Positions 41,088-49,881 are shown, counted from the stretch's first letter. The stretch: DNA of 53,172 bases from WLMZ01 sp037139095 (GCA_037139095.1 JBAXHD010000016.1:1-53172), one strand, 5' to 3'. A program made the numbers and translations. Notes: generated by a model from the letters alone, not told the origin.

Positions 41088-41747
41088 CTACCGAACGCCG
41101 TGGGCGATTTCGAGAATCTCAGCTGGCTCGGTGACGATCCATTTTGCGCCGGCCTGCTCGAGTTCGCCTTCGGCCGAGTAGCCCCAGCGAACGCCCACGC
41201 AGGGCAAGCCGTGATCAAGTGCTCCTTCGACATCGTGATAGCGATCGCCAATCATCACGGGCCGGCATGGCGTGAGTTGCTCAAGCACGTAGCCCAGCAC
41301 CAGTGTTTTGGTGGCGCGGCTCATATCGAACGTGGCCCCGCCGATGATCTCGAACCGCTCGGTGTATCCGAAGTACTCAAGAATGCGTCGAGCGGTGAGT
41401 TCTGGCTTTGAGGTTGCGATGGCGAGCCGGAATCCGTCGCTCGCCAGCGTGTTCAGGAGATGCTCGATGCCCGGGTAGACGTAGTTGGCGAATGCGCCGA
41501 TCTCCCAGTAGTGCTCGCGGTACGCGGCGAGCAACGCTTCGATCTCCTCAAGGTTGAAGCCTTCGGCGAGAAACGCAGTTTGCAGCGGCGGGCCGATGAA
41601 CCTCACCAGGTTGACGGGTGCGGTGAGTCCGGTTGTTTTGAACGCATGATCGAGCGAGGCCAAGATGCCCGGCGCCGAATCGGAGACGGTTCCGTCGAGG
41701 TCGAAGATGACGGTGTCGAAGGGGGCGGTGGATGGTGGCGTGGTCAT
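41088..41747 (-). CDS. HAD-superfamily phosphatase (phosphoglycolate-phosphatase-like)
   Basis: A 219-residue HAD hydrolase: motif I VIFDLDGTVSDS (nucleophile and acid Asp), motif II Ser/Thr in IATSKPELTA, motif III Lys in SRATKTLVLG, and motif IV MIGDRYHDVEGA. A helical cap between motifs I and II is of the Gph type. ATG 41747 is chosen because only weakly coding sequence lies before it. Divergent from a GNAT gene; substrate unknown. Confidence 0.85.
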   Translation of the reverse strand: MTTPPSTAPFDTVIFDLDGTVSDSAPGILASLDHAFKTTGLTAPVNLVRFIGPPLQTAFLAEGFNLEEIEALLAAYREHYWEIGAFANYVYPGIEHLLNTLASDGFRLAIATSKPELTARRILEYFGYTERFEIIGGATFDMSRATKTLVLGYVLEQLTPCRPVMIGDRYHDVEGALDHGLPCVGVRWGYSAEGELEQAGAKWIVTEPAEILEIAHGVR

Positions 41748-41876
41748 GGTCGTCTCAACTGGATGTGTTGCCAGCGGCGCGAGGACATCCACACACCACT
41801 TTCCGACATCGTAAGGACGAAAGTGCCGCGGCCGACAATCGACCAAGCAGAGTCGGTCGGCTTAGGCTTTGGGTTC

Positions 41877-42365
41877 ATGGAAATTCGGCCGCTGCACCTC
41901 GATGACCTTGTGGCAGCGGTGGCGCTCAACAACGCTTCGATACCTGCGGTCAGCGAAGCCGATGTGACCAAGATGCAGGCTCTGGTAGCCGAGTCGCGTT
42001 TGTCGCTGGTGGCCGAAGAGCACGGCGAAGTTCTAGGTTTCTGTATCAACTTTGGACCCGGCGCCAGCTACAGCAGCGTCAACTATCAATGGTTTTGTGA
42101 GCGCTACGACGACTTCGTGTATCTCGACCGCATCGCCGTTGCCGAAACCGCGCGCAACCGTGGCATTGGCGCCGCGCTGTATGCCGCAGTTGAGCAACAC
42201 ATCGCAGGGGCTCCGTGGCTGCTGTGCGAGGTCAATCTTCGGCCGCGCAACGATGGGTCCTTGCGCTTTCATCACCGCATTGGTTTTGTCGAAGTGGGCC
42301 AACAAGAGACCAACTATGGCATCCTCGTGAGCATGCTTGCGAAGGACCTACGCGACCAGAGCTAA
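41877..42365 (+). CDS. GNAT-family acetyltransferase (COG3818-like)
   Basis: A 162-residue acetyltransferase: MEIRPLHLDDLVAAVALNNASIPAVS, then VYLDRIAVAETARNRGIGAALYAAVEQ with the RxxGIG/A acetyl-CoA loop, and a final FHHRIGFVEVGQQET. ATG 41877 precedes the domain directly. It shares a 129-bp divergent gap with the HAD phosphatase; that gap contains a loose dyad (CACTTTC at 41797 and GAAAGTG at 41819). Stops of this gene and the convergent omega-amidase overlap by 4 bp. Confidence 0.8.
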   Translation: MEIRPLHLDDLVAAVALNNASIPAVSEADVTKMQALVAESRLSLVAEEHGEVLGFCINFGPGASYSSVNYQWFCERYDDFVYLDRIAVAETARNRGIGAALYAAVEQHIAGAPWLLCEVNLRPRNDGSLRFHHRIGFVEVGQQETNYGILVSMLAKDLRDQS

Positions 42366-43162
42366 AACGTGCGCCGGTCGCGCAGAAACTGAAAACGCTC
42401 GCGGGTTTGGGCAACGTGCGTCGCGCTGATGTCGGCGATCAGAATCGACTCTGAGCGCGCTGCTGTGGCTAAGAGTTCGCCCAGCGGGTCGACGATGCGA
42501 CTGTCGCCGCTATATGCGAGTCCGCCACCTTCGCCCACGCGGTTGCATCCGATGACATAGGCCTGGTTCTCGATGGCTCGGGCTTGCAACAGGGTTTGCC
42601 AGGCCAAGCGACGCACCTCGGGCCAGTTGGCCGGCACGAGATATAGGTCGGTCTGCTTGGCGAGTTGCCAGAACTCGTCGGCGAAGCGCAGGTCGTAACA
42701 CACCAACGGGCTCACCCGTAGACCTTCGATCTCGATAGTGATCAGTTCGTGGCCCGCACGAAAGTGCTTGTCTTCGCCGCCGTAGGTAAACGGATGAATC
42801 TTGCGATAGCGGTGCACCTCGCCGTGCGGGCTGGCGAGCACAAAACTGTTGAACGGCCGCTGATCGTCGGCGGGAGCATCGAGCGGAATCTCGGGGCAAC
42901 TGCCGGCAACCCACAACCCGTTGGCGCGGGCTTGTTCGATAATGAACTGCGACGACGGCCCGCCCTCGGGCTCGCCCACTGAGCGGTCGGTAACGAAGCC
43001 CGTGCTGAAGGTTTCGGTGAGCAACGCGAGTCGGGCGCCCGAACCGGCTGCCGACTTAATCATCGGTGCAATGTGCTCGAAGTTTGCGTCTCGGTCGGCC
43101 CACACAATGTCGTGCTGAATGGCGGCGACACGCACGGTGGATGGTGCAGTTGAGTCGCTCAT
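42362..43162 (-). CDS. Carbon-nitrogen hydrolase, probable omega-amidase (YafV/Nit2-like)
   Basis: A 266-residue nitrilase-superfamily enzyme with the Glu-Lys-Cys triad in LLTETFSTGF, RYRKIHPFTYG and PLVCYDLRFADEFW. The YDLRFPE-like region and size match the omega-amidase group that hydrolyses alpha-ketoglutaramate and alpha-ketosuccinamate. It is coupled by a 4-nt overlap to an aminotransferase, which makes the glutamine transaminase/omega-amidase pathway likely: the transaminase uses Gln to aminate a keto acid (often the methionine precursor), and this enzyme removes the ketoglutaramate. Confidence 0.88.
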   Translation of the reverse strand: MSDSTAPSTVRVAAIQHDIVWADRDANFEHIAPMIKSAAGSGARLALLTETFSTGFVTDRSVGEPEGGPSSQFIIEQARANGLWVAGSCPEIPLDAPADDQRPFNSFVLASPHGEVHRYRKIHPFTYGGEDKHFRAGHELITIEIEGLRVSPLVCYDLRFADEFWQLAKQTDLYLVPANWPEVRRLAWQTLLQARAIENQAYVIGCNRVGEGGGLAYSGDSRIVDPLGELLATAARSESILIADISATHVAQTRERFQFLRDRRTF

Positions 43163-44331
43163 GATGCAAGGGTCTTGAGGCGTGACACGGCTTCGTCGAG
43201 CACTTCGAGTCGCTTACTAAACGCGAACCTGACCAGATGTTGTCCGCGTCTCGGGTCGGTGTAGAAGACCTGATTGGGGATTGCGACCACGCCGCACAGT
43301 TTTGGAAGCTCGCGGCAAAACGCCATGCCGTTTCCGTCGGGGCGTAGGCCGCGAATATCTACGGTGACAAAGTAGGTGCCTTGGGGTCGGTAGACCTCGA
43401 AGCCTGCTTCGGTAAGGCCCGCGCAGAGTCGGTCGCGCTTGGCTTGCAGGTCGGCTGCGATGCCGATGAAGTACTGATCGGGTAGGCGTAGACCAACCGC
43501 AATTGCTGGCTGGAAAGGGCCGCTGCTCACGAACGTGAGGTACTGCTTGGCGGTGCGCGCCGCCGACACCAATGCAGCGGGGCCGACGAGCCAGCCAACT
43601 TTCCAGCCGGTGGTGTTGAAGGTCTTGCCGCCCGACGATGCAGTGAGGGTGCGTTCGCGCATGCCGGGCAACGTGCTGAGCGGAATGTGCTCGAGTGAGT
43701 CGAACGTGAGGTGTTCGTACACCTCGTCGGTGATCACGATGAGGTCGTGCTCGACAGCGATGTCGGCAATCGATTGCAGTTCTTCGCGGTTGAACACTTT
43801 GCCCGTGGGGTTGTGCGGCGAGTTGAGCAAAATGATCTTTGTGCGCGGTGTGAGCGCAGCGCGTACTTCGTTGATGTCGAAGCCATAGGTGGGCGGACGC
43901 AACGTGATGGGTTTCACCTGACCGCCAGCCATGGCGATGCACGCTTGGTAGATGTCGAACATTGGCTCGAAGGTGATGACTTCGTCGCCGGTATCGAGCA
44001 GCGCCAACAAAGCGCTGGCCAATCCTTCGCTTGAGCCTGCGGTGACCAGAACCTCAGTTACTGGATCGAAGGTGAGTCCGTAGAAGCGTTGCTGATGCTC
44101 GGCGATGGCTTCGCGAAGCGACGGCACGCCAATGGCGGGTGGGTACTGGTTCTGGCCGCTGTTGATCGCATCGATGGCTGCATCGAGCACCTCGCGAGGT
44201 CCGTCGGTGTCGGGAAAACCTTGCCCGAGGTTGACCGAGTTGGTTGCCAACGCCAGCGCAGACATCTCGCCGAAGATGGTTGTCCCAAAGCCCTGCAGCT
44301 TCGAGGTGAGGTACGGCACACGATCAGACAT
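43159..44331 (-). CDS. Class I/II aminotransferase (kynurenine/methionine aminotransferase-like)
   Basis: A 390-residue fold-type I aminotransferase. Its conserved blocks are NLGQGFPDTDGPREVL, LLNSPHNPTGKVF, and ITDEVYEHLTFD, with the PLP Lys in SSGGKTFNTTGWKVGW and the substrate-carboxylate Arg in HLVRFAFSK. QNQYPPAIGVPSLREAIA is typical of the KAT/YbdL group. Start is ATG 44331 (Met9 of the longer frame). With the coupled omega-amidase it probably salvages methionine or makes other amino acids using glutamine. Confidence 0.9.
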   Translation of the reverse strand: MSDRVPYLTSKLQGFGTTIFGEMSALALATNSVNLGQGFPDTDGPREVLDAAIDAINSGQNQYPPAIGVPSLREAIAEHQQRFYGLTFDPVTEVLVTAGSSEGLASALLALLDTGDEVITFEPMFDIYQACIAMAGGQVKPITLRPPTYGFDINEVRAALTPRTKIILLNSPHNPTGKVFNREELQSIADIAVEHDLIVITDEVYEHLTFDSLEHIPLSTLPGMRERTLTASSGGKTFNTTGWKVGWLVGPAALVSAARTAKQYLTFVSSGPFQPAIAVGLRLPDQYFIGIAADLQAKRDRLCAGLTEAGFEVYRPQGTYFVTVDIRGLRPDGNGMAFCRELPKLCGVVAIPNQVFYTDPRRGQHLVRFAFSKRLEVLDEAVSRLKTLAS

Positions 44332-44373
44332 TGGCCTGATCGTAGAGCACGGCACTGGGGTGAGTGCAGGTGG

Positions 44374-44772
44374 TCAGTGCAGGTGGTCAGGCCCGAACGA
44401 ATGTGGCAGTAGTTCGTCGAGCGTGTAGGTGGCGCGCACTCCAGTTGAGTCACATGAGTAGATGGGCGTGTTTGGCGGAGCGAACTCGCGGATGCGCTGA
44501 CGACAGCCGCCGCAGGGCGTGCCGGTGGGCTCACCCGCGAACACACTGAGTACGGCCGCGATTTCGCGTTCGCCAGCGGCCACCATGGCGCCGATTGCGT
44601 TTGCTTCGGCACAAGCACCCTGCGGGTACGCAGCGTTCTCAACGTTGCAGCCGGCGAAGATGCGCCCCGACTTGGTGAGAATGGCAGTGCCAACGAAATA
44701 GTTGGAATATGGCGCGTGTGCGTTCTTATGAACGGCCAAGGCTGCTGCGTGTAGTTCTGAGATTTGGTCCAC
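44374..44772 (-). CDS. cdd: Cytidine deaminase
   Basis: A 132-residue short-form (tetrameric type) cytidine deaminase. NVENAAYPQGACAEANAIG contains the zinc Cys and catalytic Glu (CAE), and TPCGGCRQRIREF the other two zinc cysteines. It converts (deoxy)cytidine to (deoxy)uridine for pyrimidine salvage. GTG start at 44772, 24 bp after the thiolase stop, so it is read in the same direction as the thiolase operon but has no evident functional link. Confidence 0.93.
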   Translation of the reverse strand: MDQISELHAAALAVHKNAHAPYSNYFVGTAILTKSGRIFAGCNVENAAYPQGACAEANAIGAMVAAGEREIAAVLSVFAGEPTGTPCGGCRQRIREFAPPNTPIYSCDSTGVRATYTLDELLPHSFGPDHLH

Positions 44773-44796
44773 GTGCAGACCTTAGTGCGCGAGGGT

Positions 44797-45993
44797 TCAG
44801 TCGAGTTCGGTGCCGAGGATGCTGATGAAGCTCACCATCTCGCCGGGGTAGCCACCGAGGTTGTGCGTAAGCGCCAGATTGCGCTTGCCGTAGGTGCTGA
44901 TGCGCCGCTCGATGGGAGCCTCGCCGCGCAACTGCAGCCATGCTTCGTACATCATGCGTAACCCGCTGGCGCCGGTGGGGTGACCGAAGCTCTTGAGTCC
45001 GCCATCGGGGTTCACCGGTAGATCGCCGTCGAGATCGAACGACCCGTTATTGATTTCGCTCCACGCGGTACCGCGAGGGCAAAAACCGAGGTCTTCCATC
45101 AGCACTAACTCGGTGGGGGTGAAACAGTCGTGCACCTCGGCCATAGCAAGTTGGTTGCGTGGGTCGGTGATGCCTGCTTGGGCATACGCATCGGTGGCGC
45201 ACTGAACGATCTCGGGGAAGGTGGTGTAGTCGTACGAAGGGTCCATTAGCCCGCTGCCGTTGCCAGCCACCATGCTGAGCGCCTTGATGTACAACGGTTT
45301 GTCGGTGTACTTGTGAGCATCTTCGGCGCGTACCACGATGGCTGCAGCCGAGCCATCGGCAACACCTGCGCAGTCGAACACCGACAGGTCGCCAGCTACT
45401 GCTGCCATCGCACACAGTTGGTCGACGCTCATTTCCTTGCGGAACTGAGCGAGCGGATTCTTTGCGCCGTTGGCGTGGTTCTTCGATGCGATTCGGGCCA
45501 GCACTCGTTTGAGGTCGGAGCGTTCGACGCCGTACTTCTGCGCGTAGGCAGGCGCCACCATCGAGAACATTGCGGCCGCAGTGAGCGTTCGTGCGGTGCC
45601 GTCGTTGGGTACCGGAAAGGCGTTGAGGCCTTGCATGCCGCTGTCTTTTACCTTCTCGGCGCCGATAGCCATTGCGCTGTCATACGCGCCGCTAGCGACC
45701 GCGTAGCACGCCTGGCGCAGTGCCTCGGAGCCGGTGGCGCAGTAGTTCTCGACACGCGTGACTGGCTTGTTCTGTAGTTGGAGTGGGCGGGCCAACGCGA
45801 TGCCGCTCATTGCAGATTGCGCTGTGCCGAACCAGTAGGCATCGATGTCTTGCTTGCCGATGCCGGCCGACTTGAACGCAAGGTCGCTGGATTCGATCAA
45901 CAGGTCGTCGAGGCCCTTGTCCCAGTGTTCTGTGAAACGGGTGCAGCCCATGCCGATGATGGCGACCCGATTTTTGATGCCATGCGATGCCAT
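44797..45993 (-). CDS. Thiolase-family protein (lipid-transfer/SCP-x type acetyl-CoA acetyltransferase)
   Basis: A 398-residue thiolase. The nucleophile Cys is in RVENYCATGSEALRQ, and the two His motifs are AEVHDCFTPTELV and KSFGHPTGASGLRM. The absence of the second classical Cys (CxG) near the C-terminus matches the SCP-x/Ltp type rather than biosynthetic thiolases. In Actinomycetota such proteins work in acyl or sterol side-chain breakdown together with an OB-fold (DUF35) partner; here that partner domain is encoded 1 bp upstream. Confidence 0.88.
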   Translation of the reverse strand: MASHGIKNRVAIIGMGCTRFTEHWDKGLDDLLIESSDLAFKSAGIGKQDIDAYWFGTAQSAMSGIALARPLQLQNKPVTRVENYCATGSEALRQACYAVASGAYDSAMAIGAEKVKDSGMQGLNAFPVPNDGTARTLTAAAMFSMVAPAYAQKYGVERSDLKRVLARIASKNHANGAKNPLAQFRKEMSVDQLCAMAAVAGDLSVFDCAGVADGSAAAIVVRAEDAHKYTDKPLYIKALSMVAGNGSGLMDPSYDYTTFPEIVQCATDAYAQAGITDPRNQLAMAEVHDCFTPTELVLMEDLGFCPRGTAWSEINNGSFDLDGDLPVNPDGGLKSFGHPTGASGLRMMYEAWLQLRGEAPIERRISTYGKRNLALTHNLGGYPGEMVSFISILGTELD

Positions 45994-45994
45994 G

Positions 45995-47395
45995 TCAGCT
46001 GGCTCCGTTCTCTTGGTGTTCGCCGCGTATGGGGCGTGCTTTCCAGAAATAGTTATGTACGCCGTCGGCGGTGAACAGCTTGCGGAATGTCATTTCGACG
46101 CGACCACCAATAGCCACCTCGGCGGGGTCGACATCGGTGAGTTCGATCGGTAGGCGACCGCCATGATCGAAGTCGACCACTGCGAAGACCACCGGGGGAT
46201 TGAGCGAGTACGACAACTTGTCGATGGTGTAGGTCACGATGGTGCCGTGAGCATCGGCCATCGCGCGTCGTTCTTTATCGAGTCGCGATGGTGGCATGTG
46301 TACTTCGCCTTCGTCGTCGACCGAACCGACGAATCCGAACTTCCACTCGAGTGAACGTCCGGTAGCTGTTGCCGATGGCCGTGAGGGCTCGGGTCGGCGG
46401 GGTGGCTCGACAGTGAGCATGCCGCGCCAGGCGAGGAACCGACCGTAGGTGATTGAGCCCACCGAACTGACCTGAGCCGCAACGGTGCGCCGTGGCTCGT
46501 ACGCGGCCAAGGCGTCGGTAGTGCGAAAGATCATGACCTCTACGCCGTCGGCAAGCACCACCAGTGCGATCACTTGGTTTGGTGTGGCCGATTCGAGGGC
46601 TGCTGCAAGCAGCAGCGCGGGGTGGGCAGCACCGGTGTTACCCACGGTGGCGGCGAGCGAGTCGACCAGAGCCTCGGTGCGTGCACCGAGCGAACGGGCG
46701 ACGCTGGTGTTCGCGCGATCGTGGGTGCCTGCAACAACGAGGTGATCGACATCGCTGGCCTGCAGACCGGCTTGGGCAAGCGCCGCGGCCCATGCCTTGG
46801 GTGCCAGCGCCGCGTATCGGGTCTCGCCGAAGCGCTCTTCCCACAGCTTCGAGCGGTTCTCGCCGGGGGTGCGCCAGCGATCGAGGAACTCTTCGGTGGC
46901 GGTGCCGCGGGCGATGTACTCGGCCAGCAATACGCCGTGCGATGAACTGCCAACAAGCAGCGCAGCGGCGCCATCTCCGCCAGCGGATTCGTCGGTTGAT
47001 CCGGGTAGGCCCGAACGCAGATCGCTGGACACCACAAGCGCTGGCGCATCCATCGAAAGAGCGGCGTGCAGAGCGCCGACCGCTGACTTCACTGAGCCAT
47101 TGGCATCGAACGCTGCAACGTGGCTATCGAGGCGAAGCGCTGCGTGAATTGTGGTGGCGTTGGTCTTATCGAGATACGGCACCGCAACGGTGCTGAACCA
47201 CAGCGATTCGGGGGCCACGGTGCTGCGCTCTACTGCCGAACGTGCGGCCTCGACGCCCATCGTGGTGGCGTCTTCGTCGAACGATGCAACCGAGCGTGTG
47301 CCCTTACCGCCGCCAGTGCCAGCAACTGCCGAAATGGTCGAACGGTCGAGCCGCCGATACGGCAGGTGCGTGCCCCACGAGAGGATTCCCTTCAT
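45995..47395 (-). CDS. HMG-CoA synthase-like protein fused to an OB-fold (DUF35) domain
   Basis: A 466-residue fusion. Residues 1 to about 310 have a thiolase/HMG-CoA synthase fold (ILSWGTHLPYRRLDR opening, DEDATTMGVEAAR, VVAGTHDRANTSVA, AATVGNTGAAHPALLL). The position of the catalytic Cys reads DANGSVKSAVGAL, so Val stands where Cys is expected. After a Pro/Arg linker, residues about 345-460 are an OB-fold (DUF35) acyl-CoA-associated domain (WKFGFVGSVDDEGEVHMPP, VFAVVDFDHGGRLPIELT) without zinc-ribbon cysteines. It probably serves as a partner of the thiolase. AAGGAG is 13 nt from the ATG, an unusually long spacer. Confidence 0.83.
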   Translation of the reverse strand: MKGILSWGTHLPYRRLDRSTISAVAGTGGGKGTRSVASFDEDATTMGVEAARSAVERSTVAPESLWFSTVAVPYLDKTNATTIHAALRLDSHVAAFDANGSVKSAVGALHAALSMDAPALVVSSDLRSGLPGSTDESAGGDGAAALLVGSSSHGVLLAEYIARGTATEEFLDRWRTPGENRSKLWEERFGETRYAALAPKAWAAALAQAGLQASDVDHLVVAGTHDRANTSVARSLGARTEALVDSLAATVGNTGAAHPALLLAAALESATPNQVIALVVLADGVEVMIFRTTDALAAYEPRRTVAAQVSSVGSITYGRFLAWRGMLTVEPPRRPEPSRPSATATGRSLEWKFGFVGSVDDEGEVHMPPSRLDKERRAMADAHGTIVTYTIDKLSYSLNPPVVFAVVDFDHGGRLPIELTDVDPAEVAIGGRVEMTFRKLFTADGVHNYFWKARPIRGEHQENGAS

Positions 47396-47452
47396 TGGTA
47401 ACCAACGTCTCCTTGTAGTTTCGCGACACCCGCGATTGCGCCGTCAGCCTAC

Positions 47453-47465
47453 GAGCACGGTGCTC
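47453..47465. promoter_or_regulatory. GAGCAC-G-GTGCTC palindrome upstream of the thiolase operon
   Basis: A perfect 6-1-6 palindrome 58 bp upstream of the HMG-CoA synthase-like start, in the 101-bp gap before it. Position suits an operator for this operon; a TTGGT-A-ACCAA repeat at 47395-47405, beside the start codon, is a second dyad. Neither matches a regulator motif I can name. Confidence 0.3.
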
Positions 47466-47496
47466 ACGAATCAGATGCCCACGACCCCTCAGATTC

Positions 47497-48204
47497 TTAC
47501 TGGTGCTCGGGTCCGATGGTGATTCCTGGGCATGGTGTCATCAACTCGCTGCGCCAATCGATGACGAACTCGCGTGCCGTGCGCCGCCATTGGCTCAGCC
47601 GATCGTCACCGCCCGACAGGCGATGGCGTGATGCGTGCTTGGCTCGTTGCAGATTTGTGTGCGCCTCAACGCTGCCCGACCACACCGTGATCACTTCGTT
47701 GTCGGTCATCAACGTTTCGTAGAGGCCAGTGGCGGTGAAGCCGTACTCGGCCATCAACGGTACTTGCACTGCCTTCACGCGCTCGAGGTGCTCAAGCGTG
47801 GTGCCTGAGCGAACCGTTGCGATCTCGTGCACGAACAATGAGCCGCGCACACCGGCGGCCACGAGCGACGCCGTGGTTGGACTGTTCGGAGCGCCAGCGA
47901 GCAGTCGATCGAATCCGCCGCTGCGCGACTTGTAGGCCTCATCCCACCACGCGTTCAGCTCGGTGTTCTGGGTTCGTTTCAGGTTCAGTCGCTCGACCGA
48001 AGCACCCCATCCGTCCCATCCGTCGGGGATGTCCCAGATATTGATGACCTGGGGCCATATGCCGGTGATGCCCATCACCGACCATGTGCCCTGCAGCACG
48101 AAGTTATTGATCTCGTTGCCGCTTGCCTGCAATGTGTGCTGCATATACGGCCACGATCCTTGACCCACAATTTCTATTGTCTCGTGTAGATACAGCGCGC
48201 TCAC
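47497..48204 (-). CDS. Hypothetical protein with two NIPSNAP/dimeric alpha-beta-barrel-like repeats
   Basis: A 235-residue cytosolic protein. Its two halves look alike: YLHETIEIVGQGSWPYMQHTL with WPQVINIWDI, and FVHEIATVRSGTTLEHLERVK with ETLMTDNEVITVWSG. This is the pattern of tandem ferredoxin-like (NIPSNAP or EthD-like) domains, judged by eye only. GGGGG lies 4 nt before GTG 48204; the alternative ATG 48237 would place the start inside the 48228-48245 palindrome. It is divergent from the acyl-CoA ligase, and upstream of the thiolase operon on the same strand. I assign no reaction. Confidence 0.65.
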   Translation of the reverse strand: MSALYLHETIEIVGQGSWPYMQHTLQASGNEINNFVLQGTWSVMGITGIWPQVINIWDIPDGWDGWGASVERLNLKRTQNTELNAWWDEAYKSRSGGFDRLLAGAPNSPTTASLVAAGVRGSLFVHEIATVRSGTTLEHLERVKAVQVPLMAEYGFTATGLYETLMTDNEVITVWSGSVEAHTNLQRAKHASRHRLSGGDDRLSQWRRTAREFVIDWRSELMTPCPGITIGPEHQ

Positions 48205-48227
48205 TTGGCCCCCAAATGCGGCACGTG

Positions 48228-48245
48228 CTGCCGCCATAGCGGCAG
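48228..48245. promoter_or_regulatory. Operator-like palindrome CTGCCGC-CATA-GCGGCAG
   Basis: A perfect 7-4-7 inverted repeat in the 57-bp gap between the divergent hypothetical gene (start 48204) and acyl-CoA ligase (start 48262). It would overlap both promoters, so one bound regulator could control both genes. No regulator gene is adjacent. Confidence 0.5.
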
Positions 48246-48261
48246 TTATAGTCCACCCGAT

Positions 48262-49866
48262 ATGGGTACCTACGACGATGTGTTCAACGATGGCTCGATC
48301 GCCACGATTCCTGCGATCGTTGATCGTGCCGTTGCGCTGTTCGGCGCCAGCGAAGGCGTGGTCGATGGCGACACTCGTCTCACCTTTGCCGAGCTTGCCG
48401 AACAGGTAGATGTTGCCGCACAAGGGTTCATCGCAGCCGGACTCGAGCCGGGCGATCGCGTGTGCATCTGGGCCCCCAACGGCTTGCGGTGGTTACTCGC
48501 CGCGCTCGGCGCATATCGCGCCGGCGCAGTGTTGGTTCCGCTCAATACGCGCTTCAAGGGCCCCGAGGCCGCCTACGTGCTGCGCACTGCTGGCGTTCGC
48601 ATGCTCTTTACCGTTACCGATTTTCTCGATACCAACTACCCCGCATTGCTCGCGGGCGACGATGCTGTCGATTGCCTCCAGACCGTGGTCGTTATCTCCG
48701 GCGATGTGCCGGCGAGTTGCGTGTCGTGGGCCGACTTCATCGCCGCTGGTTCGTCAGTGCCACGGGCCGAAGTCGTAGCGCGCAGCGCAGCCGTCACGCC
48801 CGACGACACCAGCGACATCATGTTCACTAGCGGCACCACTGGTCGTCCCAAGGGCGCAATGCTCAGCCACGGTGCAACGGTGAAAGGGTTCAACGCGTGG
48901 GCCACCGTTGTGGGCCTGCGACACGGCGACCGCTACCTCATCATCAACCCGTTCTTCCACGCGTTCGGGCTCAAGGCCGGCATCGTGGCTTCGCTCGTGA
49001 AGGGCGCAACCATTGTTCCCCAAGCAGTGTTCGACGTGCCCCAGGTGATGCGTCGCGTTGTCGACGAGCGCATCACCATGTTGCCCGGACCACCCTCGAT
49101 TTACCAGACCATCCTCGATCACCCGCAACTTGATTCGTTCGATCTTTCGTCGTTGCGCCTTGCCGTCACCGGTGCTGCCACGGTGCCTGTCGAACTCATT
49201 CGGCGCATGCGCGAAGACCTCAAGTTCGAGACAGTGGTCACCGGCTATGGCCTCACCGAGACAACCGGAATTGTCACGATGTGTCGCCACGATGACCCCA
49301 TCGAAACCATCGCGAACACCGCCGGCCGAGCCATCCCCGATGTCGAGGTTCGCCTTGTCGACGATGCTGGAAACGATGTGGCAGTCGGCGAGGCGGGCGA
49401 GGTCTGGGTGCGTGGCTACAACGTGATGCTTGGCTACTTCGGTAACCCCGAAGCCACCGCCGAGACCGTGAACGCCGATGGCTGGTTGGCCACGGGCGAT
49501 GTTGCGGTGCAAGACGCTGGCGGCAATGTGCGCATCACCGATCGCAAGAAAGACATGTTCATCATGGGTGGCTTCAACGCCTACCCAGCCGAGATCGAAA
49601 ATGCTCTACTCGGTTACCCCGGTGTCAGTCAGGTTGCTGTGGTGGGCGTGCCCGATCGCCGTATGGGCGAGGTTGGTATGGCGTTCATCATTGCCAAGCC
49701 CGGAGCCTCGGTTGTTGCCGAAGATGTCATTGCGTGGTGCCGCGCCAACATGGCCAACTACAAGGTTCCTCGTTACGTACAAACGGTCGATGCGTTGCCG
49801 ATGAACGCCAGTGGCAAGGTGCTCAAGTTCGAACTCCGTAGCCGCGGTGCCGCACTCGTCGAATGA
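48262..49866 (+). CDS. Fatty-acid/acyl-CoA ligase (FadD3-like)
   Basis: A 534-residue ANL-superfamily ligase: P-loop IMFTSGTTGRPKGAMLSHG, A5 VTGYGLTETTGIVTM, A7 DGWLATGDVAVQDAGGNVRITDRKKD, A8 MGGFNAYPAEIENAL and the catalytic Lys in NASGKVLKFELR. MGGFNAYPAEIE is typical of actinobacterial FadD3-type ligases that activate ring- or side-chain-derived acids, but the substrate is uncertain. With the divergent hypothetical gene and the thiolase operon it may form an acyl-degradation block. ATG 48262 starts just outside the palindrome; an in-frame 48205 start would overlap the divergent gene. Confidence 0.9.
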   Translation: MGTYDDVFNDGSIATIPAIVDRAVALFGASEGVVDGDTRLTFAELAEQVDVAAQGFIAAGLEPGDRVCIWAPNGLRWLLAALGAYRAGAVLVPLNTRFKGPEAAYVLRTAGVRMLFTVTDFLDTNYPALLAGDDAVDCLQTVVVISGDVPASCVSWADFIAAGSSVPRAEVVARSAAVTPDDTSDIMFTSGTTGRPKGAMLSHGATVKGFNAWATVVGLRHGDRYLIINPFFHAFGLKAGIVASLVKGATIVPQAVFDVPQVMRRVVDERITMLPGPPSIYQTILDHPQLDSFDLSSLRLAVTGAATVPVELIRRMREDLKFETVVTGYGLTETTGIVTMCRHDDPIETIANTAGRAIPDVEVRLVDDAGNDVAVGEAGEVWVRGYNVMLGYFGNPEATAETVNADGWLATGDVAVQDAGGNVRITDRKKDMFIMGGFNAYPAEIENALLGYPGVSQVAVVGVPDRRMGEVGMAFIIAKPGASVVAEDVIAWCRANMANYKVPRYVQTVDALPMNASGKVLKFELRSRGAALVE

Positions 49867-49881
49867 CCGCGTAACGCGATC

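Noticed and set aside
41797..41825. CACTTTC ... GAAAGTG dyad in the HAD/GNAT divergent gap
   Set aside because: Seven-base arms 15 nt apart are expected by chance at this frequency; position is suggestive but not enough to list as a site.
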